A stretch of DNA of 64,000 nt from Ruminococcus flavefaciens (GTDB lineage: Bacteria; Bacteroidota; Bacteroidia; Bacteroidales; P3): assembly GCA_023667315.1 (NCBI GenBank), contig JAMPAI010000001.1, positions 1 through 64,000 of the forward strand, written 5' to 3'. The position numbers were made by a program, and so were the translations under genes. Of the stretch, positions 15,168 through 23,397 are shown one piece after another. The notes beneath the pieces are model-generated. The model saw nothing but the letters and a program-made list of their open reading frames with translations, was not told the origin of the DNA and searched no databases. The stretch's first letter is position 1. Each line of letters begins with the position of its first letter.

Positions 15168-16634
15168 ATGGCACGCAGACACAAGAACGGGCCGAACCGG
15201 ATCATCGAGAACGTACGTATCGAGAAGGCGGCGGCCGAAGGCAATTCCTTGGCGCATATCGACGGCAAGGTTCTCTTTGTAAACTATACCGCGCCGGGCG
15301 ATCTGGCGGATGTGGAGGTGATCCGCACCAAGTCGGGCTATATGCAGGGACGGGTGCTGGCCTTGCAGGAGGCAGGTCCCATGCGCTGCGAGCCGTTTTG
15401 CAGCCATTTTGGGCTGTGTGGCGGCTGCAAGTGGCAGCACCTGCAGTACCAGGAGCAGCTCCGGCAGAAACAGGCGCAGGTGCGCGACCATCTGGAACGC
15501 ATCGGCAAGGTGGAACTTCCCCAGGGTCTGCCCATTATCGGGGTTGAAGATGTGGAACAGAACCCCTCCTACCGCAACAAACTCGAATTCACCTTCTCCA
15601 CCAAACGCTGGCTCACCGACAGCGAGGTCTCGCAAGGCGAGGAACTCGACCAACACGGGCGCGAGGGTTTAGGCTTCCACTTGGCGGGCAAGTTCGACAA
15701 GGTGCTCGACCTGCAGCGTTGCTTCCTGCAACCCGAACCCAGCAATCAGATACGTCTTTTCGTAAAGCGCACCGCCCAGGAATTGGGCTTGGATTTCTAC
15801 GATATCCGCAACAAAAGCGGCTATATGCGCAACGTCATGCTGCGCAACACCCTCGACGGCGATTTTATGGTGGTGGTGATTATAGGCGGGGAACCCGACG
15901 CGGCCTTCAACACGCTCATGCAGCGCCTGCAGGAGGCGTTCCCCTGCATCAAGAGCCTGATGTATGCGGTAAACACCAAGGTGAACGACAGCATGGCCGA
16001 CCTTGACATCCGGCTTTTCAGCGGCGAGGCCTGGCTCACCATGACCATGCCGGCCTACCGGGAGGGTGCCCCCGACCTGAAGTTCCGCGTGGGGCCCAAG
16101 TCGTTCTATCAGACCAATACCCGGCAGGCGGCGCGGCTGTACCGTCTGGCGGCCGATTTCGCCGACATCCAGCCTGGCCAGACCGTCTATGACCTCTACA
16201 CCGGCACCGGCACCATCGCCAATTACGTGGCGGGCATGGCGGCCAAGGTAATCGGCATCGAATATGTGGAGGATGCGGTAAAGGACGCGCGCGTGAACTC
16301 TCAGCTCAACGGCATTTCCAACACAAGTTTCTTTGCCGGCGACATGGCCAAGGTCTTTTCCCGTCAGTTTGTGGAAGAGCACGGCGTTCCCGACGTCATC
16401 ATCACCGACCCCCCGCGCGAGGGTATGCACGAGAACGTTACCGACTGCCTGTTGGATGACACCCTTTTCGGCAGGAATCCCGTGAGGCTGGTCTATGTAA
16501 GCTGCAATTCAGCGACCCAGGCGCGCGACCTGCAGCGCCTTTCTTCCAAATACAGGGTGTTGAACCACCGTGCGGTGGATATGTTTCCGTTTACGGATCA
16601 TGTAGAGAGCGTGGTATTATTGGAGCGACTATAG
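15168..16634 (+). CDS. rlmD: 23S rRNA (uracil-C5)-methyltransferase, RlmD/RumA type
   Basis: A 488-residue SAM-dependent RNA methyltransferase. An N-terminal TRAM-like region precedes a [4Fe-4S] ligand cluster C78-x5-C84-x2-C87, with a later Cys in LDLQRCFLQ as probable fourth ligand. The SAM motif is VYDLYTGTGTIANYVAG, the catalytic region has ITDPPREGMH, and the nucleophile Cys stands in YVSCNSATQARDL. In Bacteroidetes this family may modify U1939 or U747, and the sequence alone does not fix the target base. The TAG stop overlaps the first base of a short dispersed repeat. Confidence 0.92.
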   Translation: MARRHKNGPNRIIENVRIEKAAAEGNSLAHIDGKVLFVNYTAPGDLADVEVIRTKSGYMQGRVLALQEAGPMRCEPFCSHFGLCGGCKWQHLQYQEQLRQKQAQVRDHLERIGKVELPQGLPIIGVEDVEQNPSYRNKLEFTFSTKRWLTDSEVSQGEELDQHGREGLGFHLAGKFDKVLDLQRCFLQPEPSNQIRLFVKRTAQELGLDFYDIRNKSGYMRNVMLRNTLDGDFMVVVIIGGEPDAAFNTLMQRLQEAFPCIKSLMYAVNTKVNDSMADLDIRLFSGEAWLTMTMPAYREGAPDLKFRVGPKSFYQTNTRQAARLYRLAADFADIQPGQTVYDLYTGTGTIANYVAGMAAKVIGIEYVEDAVKDARVNSQLNGISNTSFFAGDMAKVFSRQFVEEHGVPDVIITDPPREGMHENVTDCLLDDTLFGRNPVRLVYVSCNSATQARDLQRLSSKYRVLNHRAVDMFPFTDHVESVVLLERL

Positions 16635-16659
16635 CATCTCATCCCTTAAAATGCGGCAC
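16634..16659. repeat. Dispersed 25-26 bp repeat, copy 1
   Basis: The family reads GCATCTCAT, YCCTTAAAAT, then GCGGCA. Copy 1 begins at the last base of the rlmD stop codon. Other copies are at 18551-18576, 18609-18631 and, diverged, 50196-50220. Confidence 0.8.
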
Positions 16660-16687
16660 GCATTGTTTAGAGAATTTGATTTTCTGT

Positions 16688-16718
16688 TTTGTAAAAGTAA
16701 ACTATTTAGTTAACTTTG
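16688..16718 (+). promoter_or_regulatory. Full promoter and operator of the HigBA-type locus
   Basis: TTTG at 16688 and TAACTTTG at 16711-16718 are separated by 19 nt, a full match to the Bacteroidetes promoter. An imperfect palindrome at 16697-16714 (AACTA-TT-TAGTT core, 8-bp arms with one mismatch) overlaps the -7 box and is a good candidate site for autorepression by the antitoxin. Confidence 0.8.
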
Positions 16719-16735
16719 TGCGTCGAGGAACGAAT

Positions 16736-17086
16736 ATGGCAAGTAGAACAATCAAATTTTACAAACAATATTTTAACGAGTTTTGGTCTTCGCAAAACTC
16801 TCGGGTTAAGAAAAAAATAGCGCAAACCCTCGTTTGGTTACAGGAGGTGGATAGGTTGCCGGTGTCGATTCTTCGCAGTATTGAAGGCGTCAAAGGATTG
16901 TTTGAAATACGATTGGAGGTTGGAAGAAATATCTTTCGGATATTTTGTTGCTTTGATAAGGGAAACATTGTGGTTTTGTTCAACGCCTTTCAAAAGAAAA
17001 CGCAAAAGACGCCTCAAAACGAAATAGCTAAGGCAGCAAAGTTGATGAACGAATATTTTGATACAAAAGAAGATGAAAACAAATAA
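16736..17086 (+). CDS. RelE/ParE-superfamily toxin, HigB (Gp49-like) type
   Basis: A 116-residue toxin-like protein with the family pattern LPVSILRSIEGVKGLFEIR, then FRIFCCFDKGNIVVLFNAFQKKTQKTP. Members cleave mRNA on the ribosome. The start ATG at 16736 is 17 nt after the -7 box. The end overlaps the XRE antitoxin gene by 14 nt, giving the toxin-first order of HigBA. The pair is AT-rich against its GC-rich neighbours rlmD and the serine hydrolase, which suggests acquisition. Confidence 0.88.
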   Translation: MASRTIKFYKQYFNEFWSSQNSRVKKKIAQTLVWLQEVDRLPVSILRSIEGVKGLFEIRLEVGRNIFRIFCCFDKGNIVVLFNAFQKKTQKTPQNEIAKAAKLMNEYFDTKEDENK

Positions 17087-17384
17087 AAAGGACAGATTGG
17101 GGTTGTGCTCGAGCCTCAATGAACTACTTGACGTTGAATATGGCGTTAAGGGAACACCGGGACGCGAAAAATTTGATGAAGAAACACGTGCGTTTTGTCT
17201 TGCACAAACCTTGAAAGAGGAACGTCATCGGGCAGGGCTTACTCAAGAAGAACTTGCTGAAAAAATCGGTACAAAAAAGACATACATTTCTCGTTTGGAA
17301 AACGGGAAAGCGGATGTGCAGTTGAGTACGCTCTTTCGCATCTTTGAAGGTCTTGGAAGACAAGTTAATCTAACGATAAGTTAA
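17073..17384 (+). CDS. XRE-family antitoxin, HigA type
   Basis: A 103-residue protein with a C-terminal helix-turn-helix: LKEERHRAGLTQEELAEKIG, then TYISRLENGKADVQLSTLFRIFEGL. It should neutralise the preceding toxin and repress the shared promoter by binding the palindrome at 16697-16714. The ATG at 17073 lies within the toxin gene, so translation is coupled; another ATG at 17058 is possible. The stop is only 6 nt before a serine hydrolase gene, so that gene is likely co-transcribed. Confidence 0.9.
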   Translation: MKTNKKDRLGLCSSLNELLDVEYGVKGTPGREKFDEETRAFCLAQTLKEERHRAGLTQEELAEKIGTKKTYISRLENGKADVQLSTLFRIFEGLGRQVNLTIS

Positions 17385-17390
17385 CAAGTC

Positions 17391-18566
17391 GTGAAACCGA
17401 AAAAAGTCATTCTGTTGGCGGTGTTGCTGGCGGTGGCCGGATGTGTGGCGGTGCTGGTGTTGCCGGGCAATTACTATGTGCGCCGGGCCCTGGTGCATAC
17501 CTATCCCAAGATCGACCAGTATCCCATTTTCGAGAACCGCGTGGTAAGGGCCGGCAATCCCGTGCCGCTGGAATTCGCGTCGGGCGTTTCCGGATGCAGG
17601 ATCGACAGCGCCTTCGAGGCCGATTTTGCCCGCTACGGAACCGTGGCCTTTTTAGTGATGAGAAACGGCCGGGTGGAACTGGAGCAGTATTGGGAAGACT
17701 ATGGCGAGAAATCGCACAGCAACTCGTTCTCGATGGCCAAAAGCATCGTTTCGCTGCTGATAGGCTGTGCCATTGCCGACGGCTGTATCGAGAGCGTGGA
17801 CCAGCCCGTTTCCGACTTCCTGCCCGAATGGGGTTCATTCAACGGCAGGCCGCTCCTTATCAGAGACCTGCTTACGATGAGCGCCGGTGTAAAGTGGGAC
17901 GAAAGCTCCACCTCGCTTTTCTCCACCACCACCGAGGCCTACTACGGCAAGGATCTGTGGGGCTTGGCCAGGCGCGAGGTGTTGGTGGCCACGCCCGGCG
18001 AGTACTTCAACTACCAGAGTGGCGTTACGCAGATTCTGGCCTTCCTGCTTAAGAAGGCCACCGGCAGGAACATTGCCGACTATGCCTCCGAGAAGATCTG
18101 GACACCCATCGAAGCCGAGGAAGACGCCCTGTGGAGCCTCGACCGCAAGGACGGTATGGAAAAGGCCTACTGCTGCTTTAACAGCAACGCCCGCGACTTT
18201 GCCCGCCTCGGCCAGTTAGTGCTGCAGAACGGTTATTGGTATTCGAAGAACGGCCGCGTAAGCGTGGTCGATTCCGCCTACGTGGCGCAGGCCACCTCGC
18301 CCGCCACCTATCTCAAGGCCGTGCTGCCTAACGGCACGGAAGCCCCCTGCACGATGTACGGCTACCAGTTCTGGCTCATGAACTACAAGGGGCACGAGGT
18401 AAAGTATTTCCGAGGCATATTGGGGCAATACATCATGGTGATTCCCGACCTGGACATGGTGGTGGTCCGCCTGGGGCATAAACGCGCTTCGGAATATAAT
18501 GCGGAGTGGGATTACCCCGTGGACATGGATGTGTGGTTGAAAGCCGCGTTGCATCTCATTCCTTAA
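17391..18566 (+). CDS. Beta-lactamase-fold serine hydrolase (class C-like)
   Basis: A 391-residue protein with an N-terminal membrane anchor or signal (residues 5-25). The class C/esterase active site is visible as S114-M-A-K117, followed by the Tyr motif in YFNYQSG. The family includes penicillin-binding esterases and peptidases; the substrate is unknown and true beta-lactamase activity should not be assumed. Translation starts at a GTG (17391), 6 nt after the antitoxin gene. Its stop codon lies inside copy 2 of the dispersed repeat, so the repeat supplies the C-terminal HLIP and the TAA. Confidence 0.85.
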   Translation: MKPKKVILLAVLLAVAGCVAVLVLPGNYYVRRALVHTYPKIDQYPIFENRVVRAGNPVPLEFASGVSGCRIDSAFEADFARYGTVAFLVMRNGRVELEQYWEDYGEKSHSNSFSMAKSIVSLLIGCAIADGCIESVDQPVSDFLPEWGSFNGRPLLIRDLLTMSAGVKWDESSTSLFSTTTEAYYGKDLWGLARREVLVATPGEYFNYQSGVTQILAFLLKKATGRNIADYASEKIWTPIEAEEDALWSLDRKDGMEKAYCCFNSNARDFARLGQLVLQNGYWYSKNGRVSVVDSAYVAQATSPATYLKAVLPNGTEAPCTMYGYQFWLMNYKGHEVKYFRGILGQYIMVIPDLDMVVVRLGHKRASEYNAEWDYPVDMDVWLKAALHLIP

Positions 18567-18631
18567 AATGCGGCACTTGGATTGGATTTAAGGGCGAGCT
18601 GCTGCCTTGCATCTCATCTTAGAATGCGGCA
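18551..18631. repeat. Dispersed 25-26 bp repeat, copies 2 and 3
   Basis: Copy 2 (18551-18576) matches copy 1 with one substitution and contains the serine hydrolase stop codon. Copy 3 (18609-18631) is two bases shorter in the middle. They occupy most of the 94-bp gap between this gene and the convergent AsmA gene, where no ordinary terminator is evident. Confidence 0.8.
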
Positions 18632-18660
18632 TTTTCGGGTGTTTCCAGGCGGGCTGAGCT

Positions 18661-21600
18661 TTAGTAGCCGGTTGTGGCCGTGTCGCTTGCGGCGATCGTG
18701 TCGCCCTCGGCGGCCACAGGCACGATGGGGAAGTCCACGCGGCGTATCACGCGGCGTTCGCGGTTCATCCAGCCCTCGAACTGGTTCACGATCTGCTGCC
18801 CTAAGTTAAGGCGCGCGCTGTCCACCTTGCGGATTTCGGCCGGCGTGAAGGAGTTCTTGTAGAGCGCCTTGCCGATGCCGAACTTCATCTTGTCGGGCGT
18901 CCCCTTGATGTTGATGCCCAGTTTGAACGGCACGGGCGACTTGAGCACCGAGATATGGTAGTTGAAGTTCATGTCCAGGTCTTGTCGGCCGCCCACGCCC
19001 ACCTTGTAGCGGTCTATCTCCACGATAAACGGATATACGGTAACCTCGCCGTCCTGCAGGGTGATGACCGCCGAGATGCTGTCGATGAGGTTCTTTTCCT
19101 TGTTCTTGAACATCAGCATCTTGGATATTTCGGCAAAGGTCTCGCCGTCCATCAGCACCAGGTTCTCGCCGTGCAGGCGAACCGCGCCCGTAAGCGCGGG
19201 CAGGATGATGTTCATGCCCGTGTCGATCTGGGTGGAGACGGTGGTTTCCAGATCCACCTTGCCTTCGAACGAACGCAGCATGGGCAGGGCGGAATCTAAG
19301 GCGGGAACAGACTTTACAAGCTGTTCGATGTAGATGTCCTTGATGTGCAGGTCGCAGCCGGCATCCGCCTTCTCGGGCGTGGGGGTGGCATAGACCATGG
19401 TGAGCTTCATGTCGGCGCCCAGGGCCTTCATGTCCAGTTTCTTGAGGTTCACGGCACGGTTGCGCACTTCCACATTGCCCAGGATGCTGTCGAACACCAT
19501 ACGGTCATACACGATGCGGCGGGCGTTCAGGGCTAGTTTCAGGTCCACGTTGTCGGGCACCAGGAACAGCGGCATCGACTGCAGCGAATCGTAGCTCTCG
19601 ATGTTTTCCACATCGTCCATGGCGTCCTCGCGCGCCTCCTCCTCTGCCGACATATTCTCGATGTCGTACGAGCTGTCCACAGGTGTGGCTAAGGCGTTCA
19701 GCAACTGGTTGCAGTCCAGCATTTTGGAACGTATCGTAAGGTCGGCCACCAGTTTGTCCCGGCCCTTGTAGAAACGCCAGAGCTTCTCCACGTCCCCTTT
19801 CAGGCTCAGGTGGGAGTTGCCGATGCGCACGGTGGCGCGGTTCAGGTGGATGTTGTCGCCGTCCAGCGAGCCCTTGAGCCGGTTGAAACGGATCGGGGAA
19901 CCGAATTCGGGCAGCACGAATACCGCACGGCGCATGTCCACGCTGGCCTTGGGACGCCAGAGGGTGTCGCGGAAACGGGTCAGGTCGAGGTGCACGGTAG
20001 CCTTGCGCAGCCGGGCCTTGGCGGCGCCGGAGCGGGCCACGAGGGTGTCGGTCTCGAAGTCGAAGTTCACAAAGGCCGTGCGGGGATTCTCGGGCAGCGG
20101 CTTGATGGAGGCCTTGGCCTCGGTGCGCACGTTATATAGCAGGATCGTGTCGAACAGTTTGGCGTACATCTTCTTTACCTTGATGTCGGCCCCGATGCGG
20201 ATGATGTGCGTGGTGGCGGTGTCCTTGGGCGGAACGGTGACGGCGCGCACCCGCAGGGTATCCAGGTATGCCTTGACGGTCGGGCCTTTCCAATGGATCC
20301 TGTTGATGGTGAGGCTGGCGCCAAGGTAGCGGTCGCCCTTGAACTTCAGGGAGGCGTCGGTGTTGGCGTAGAAGTTCTCGTTGGTGTCGTTAAAGAACAC
20401 GCCGTCCATGTCGATGTGGCCGTTGAACACCATCTTGGCGTAGTTCTTCTGCTTCACGTCCGCCAGGCGCACGTTCCCCTTGAGGTCGATGTTCACCTTG
20501 CCGCCCATATCGACCCCCTTCTGGAAGGGTATTATCTTCTTGAGCGTGTTCATGTCGAGGTCGGTGGTGGTGGTCAGCGTGGCCTTGGGGTCGGTAAGCA
20601 GGTTGTCCACGCGGCAGCTGGCGAACACGTCCACATCCATGGCCTTGAGGCGGAAGATCTTCAGGTCGGCGTACGATGCCTTCTTCTTGCCCAGATCCAC
20701 GAAGGCGTCGAAATGGGCGGTAAGCGTGTCGATGCCGTAGGGCATGCCCGCATAGTGGGCCGAACCGTTGGTAACCTTAAGCTTGAGCGTGGCCTCGGGC
20801 ATCTTGCCGTTGCCATACACGCCCGTGAGCCGGCAGCCCATCTCCACCTTGCCTTCGGCGTCGAAATCGGTCTTCTTGACCACGCTTTCGGGAATCATGC
20901 TCAAGACATCCTTGAGCGAGGGCGTGCGCATGCCGAAGCCCAGGTCCATCGACACCTCGCGGGTCAGCGTATCGTACATGAAGTCGCCCTTGGCGCCGAA
21001 ACCTATGTCGTTGAGCTTTATCTTGGCGCCCTGCAGATGATACACGCAGGAGTCTGAATTGATGCTGATGCCCGTCTTGATGCCCAGCGAAACCTTGTTG
21101 ACCAGCAGCTGGTTGTTCTGCCAGAAGAGGATGTTGTCGTTCTCGAACGCCAGCTTCACGCTCGACTTGTGCTTGCCCAGACGAAGCCTGGCCTTCAGGT
21201 CGGCGTTCTCGATACGGGCGTAGATGTCGTTGGCGCGGTCGTCGAAGCAGATGTTGGCGTGGCTCAGGCGCAGCGACTTGATGCCGATGCCCTTGATCGG
21301 CGCTTCCGAGGCGGTGTCTTCCGCCTGAACCGTATCGGAGGAGGGGGCCACCAGGTCGTAGTTGGCGATGCCGTCCTTGCTGCGGAACACATACACGTTG
21401 GCCGAGTCGATGAGCAGTTCGCGCACGGCAAGGCGTTTCTTGTTGAGGTAGGCCCCGATGTTCACGTTTACGCGGCACCTGGCAAACGAAATCAGGGTGT
21501 CGGTCTTGTCGAAGCAGCTGTCTTTAAGCGCCTTGGAAACCAAGAGACCGTCGTTCACTTCCAGTTCCACCCTCGGATAGGAGGAGAAGAACGTAAGTTC

Positions 21601-21801
21601 CACGCTGCCGATATGCACTTCGGCGTTCAACTGTTCGTTGGCTATCTTCTCCACCAGGGGCGTTACCTTGGCGGGGGTAAAGATAAAGTTGATGACAATC
21701 GCCAACGCCAGCGTGATGAGCGCCACCAGCGAAAGGAGGCTGATCCAGGTGATTCGGAGTGCTTTCCGCCAGCGGGGAAGCGGTTTCTTGGTTTTTTTCA
21801 T
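18661..21801 (-). CDS. Large AsmA-family envelope protein
   Basis: A 1046-residue protein with one N-terminal membrane helix (about 16-42), followed by the AsmA N-terminal signature (TPLVEKIANEQLNAEVHIGSV). The rest is long and beta-strand-rich, as in AsmA/YhdP/TamB-type proteins that bridge the periplasm and are linked to phospholipid transport and outer-membrane homeostasis. The C-terminal GINIKGTPDKMKFGIGK region is also typical. It starts 5 nt after rpoN and ends facing the serine hydrolase gene. The specific role in this organism is unknown. Confidence 0.88.
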   Translation of the reverse strand: MKKTKKPLPRWRKALRITWISLLSLVALITLALAIVINFIFTPAKVTPLVEKIANEQLNAEVHIGSVELTFFSSYPRVELEVNDGLLVSKALKDSCFDKTDTLISFARCRVNVNIGAYLNKKRLAVRELLIDSANVYVFRSKDGIANYDLVAPSSDTVQAEDTASEAPIKGIGIKSLRLSHANICFDDRANDIYARIENADLKARLRLGKHKSSVKLAFENDNILFWQNNQLLVNKVSLGIKTGISINSDSCVYHLQGAKIKLNDIGFGAKGDFMYDTLTREVSMDLGFGMRTPSLKDVLSMIPESVVKKTDFDAEGKVEMGCRLTGVYGNGKMPEATLKLKVTNGSAHYAGMPYGIDTLTAHFDAFVDLGKKKASYADLKIFRLKAMDVDVFASCRVDNLLTDPKATLTTTTDLDMNTLKKIIPFQKGVDMGGKVNIDLKGNVRLADVKQKNYAKMVFNGHIDMDGVFFNDTNENFYANTDASLKFKGDRYLGASLTINRIHWKGPTVKAYLDTLRVRAVTVPPKDTATTHIIRIGADIKVKKMYAKLFDTILLYNVRTEAKASIKPLPENPRTAFVNFDFETDTLVARSGAAKARLRKATVHLDLTRFRDTLWRPKASVDMRRAVFVLPEFGSPIRFNRLKGSLDGDNIHLNRATVRIGNSHLSLKGDVEKLWRFYKGRDKLVADLTIRSKMLDCNQLLNALATPVDSSYDIENMSAEEEAREDAMDDVENIESYDSLQSMPLFLVPDNVDLKLALNARRIVYDRMVFDSILGNVEVRNRAVNLKKLDMKALGADMKLTMVYATPTPEKADAGCDLHIKDIYIEQLVKSVPALDSALPMLRSFEGKVDLETTVSTQIDTGMNIILPALTGAVRLHGENLVLMDGETFAEISKMLMFKNKEKNLIDSISAVITLQDGEVTVYPFIVEIDRYKVGVGGRQDLDMNFNYHISVLKSPVPFKLGINIKGTPDKMKFGIGKALYKNSFTPAEIRKVDSARLNLGQQIVNQFEGWMNRERRVIRRVDFPIVPVAAEGDTIAASDTATTGY

Positions 21802-21806
21802 GTCTT

Positions 21807-23372
21807 TTATATCTGTTTTCTAAGTCGGGTCACTTGAAATCCCAGGCCTTCCCGGTATTTGGCCACGGTGCGGCGCGCCACGTTGAAGCCTTGTTCATTG
21901 AGGCGCTCGGTAAGCACGTCGTCCGTCAGGGGATTGGTCTTGTCTTCGTTCTCGATAAGCCGTTTCAGGCTGTCCTTTATCTGGGTCGTGGAAATCTCCT
22001 CGCCCTCGCCGTTCTCGATCGACTGCGAGAAGAACCTCTTTACCAGGAACATGCCGAAATGGGTCTGTATGTATTTGTTGTTGATGACCCGCGATACGGT
22101 GGACACATCCATCTTGATGATGCCGGCGATGTCCTTGAGCCGCATGGGTTTCAACCGGGAAATGTCGCCTTCCAGGAAATAGTCGTGCTGGAAATCCACG
22201 ATGGCCTGCATCGTGTTGAGCATCGTGTTGCGCCGCTGCTGAATCATTTCCATGAACCAGCGCGCCGAGTCTATCTTCTGCTTTACGAAAAAGGCCGCCT
22301 CCCTGGTCTGTTCGGCCTGGCGGGAGGTGTTGGCGGGCCGGTTCTGTTCCCGCTCGTATTTGAGCAGCATTTCCTCGTAGGCGGGGCTTACGCGCAGGCC
22401 CGGCTCGTTGCGGGCGTTGATGCTCAGGAGCAGCTTTCCGTTGTCGTTTACCAGGTAGAAATCGGGAATCACGGCCACCGCGCCGTTTTCCGCGCCCTCT
22501 CCGCCGCCCCGGCCGGGTTTGGGGTCGAGGGTCTTGATGAGGTCGATGGCTTCCCGGAGGTCTTCCTCGCTTACCTTGAGCCGTTCGGCCATGCGCCCGT
22601 ACTGGCGTTTCACGAAGGCGTCGAAACACTTTTCGAGGATGCCTTGGGCGGTCTTGAGCACGAACAGCGAGCCTAAGTCGGCCTGCTTTTCCCGGGCCTC
22701 CTCGGTTTTGTTGCGCAGCTGGATCAGCAGGCATTCGCGCAGGTCGCGCCCGCCTATGCCGGAGGGTTCCAGATGCTGGATGCGTTGCAGTACCTCTTCC
22801 ACCTCTTGGTTGCTTACCGTCAGGTTGAAGGAAAACGCCAGGTCGTTCACCATCGCCTCCACCGAACGCTGCAGATAGCCGTCTTGGTCGAGGTTGCCGA
22901 TAATGATCTCGCCTATCTTGCGCTGGGTCTCGGTAAGGGGCAGCATCCCCAGTTCGTCGGTAAGCTGTTCCTGAAAGCCTTGCCGGAAGCGTACGGGCGC
23001 CTGATAGTCGTCGCCGGGGTCGCGGTAGTTGTTCGATTTAAGCTTGTAGGCGTAGTCATCGCGGTCGGGGTTCACGTACCCGTTCACGTCGAAGTCGTGC
23101 GTCTCCCCGCCCTGGTCGAGGCGGGAGTCGGAGGCGCTGTCGTCATCGTTGAAATGCCCCTCGTCCGAGGGTTCCTCCAGCCTGTTGAGGGAAATCTCCC
23201 CGTTGTTCCGGGAGGGGTCTTCCTCCAGGGCGGGATTGCCCTGCAGTTCTTCCTTTACGCGCTGTTCCAGCCCCATGGTGGTAATCTGCATAAGCTTCAT
23301 CAGCTGCAATTGCTGCGGCGAGAGCTTCTGCATAAGTTTCTGCGAAAGGTTCTGGTTCAGTTTAAGCGCCAT
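21807..23372 (-). CDS. rpoN: RNA polymerase sigma-54 factor
   Basis: A 521-residue sigma factor. Region I is the Gln/Leu-rich N-terminus (SQKLMQKLSPQQLQLMKLMQ), followed by an acidic region II. The core-binding and HTH domains lead to the RpoN box ARRTVAKYRE near the C-terminus, which reads the -24 element. Sigma-54 needs an AAA+ enhancer-binding activator; none is in this window. It is translated between the polymerase/ligase-like gene and AsmA on the same strand, with gaps of 25 and 5 nt. Confidence 0.97.
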   Translation of the reverse strand: MALKLNQNLSQKLMQKLSPQQLQLMKLMQITTMGLEQRVKEELQGNPALEEDPSRNNGEISLNRLEEPSDEGHFNDDDSASDSRLDQGGETHDFDVNGYVNPDRDDYAYKLKSNNYRDPGDDYQAPVRFRQGFQEQLTDELGMLPLTETQRKIGEIIIGNLDQDGYLQRSVEAMVNDLAFSFNLTVSNQEVEEVLQRIQHLEPSGIGGRDLRECLLIQLRNKTEEAREKQADLGSLFVLKTAQGILEKCFDAFVKRQYGRMAERLKVSEEDLREAIDLIKTLDPKPGRGGGEGAENGAVAVIPDFYLVNDNGKLLLSINARNEPGLRVSPAYEEMLLKYEREQNRPANTSRQAEQTREAAFFVKQKIDSARWFMEMIQQRRNTMLNTMQAIVDFQHDYFLEGDISRLKPMRLKDIAGIIKMDVSTVSRVINNKYIQTHFGMFLVKRFFSQSIENGEGEEISTTQIKDSLKRLIENEDKTNPLTDDVLTERLNEQGFNVARRTVAKYREGLGFQVTRLRKQI

Positions 23373-23397
23373 GGCGAGCCTGTTTTCGGGGCAAGTT

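Noticed and set aside
17391-18566. Antibiotic-resistance beta-lactamase
   Set aside because: The SxxK motif and fold are shared with many esterases and peptidases; nothing in the sequence points to antibiotic hydrolysis.
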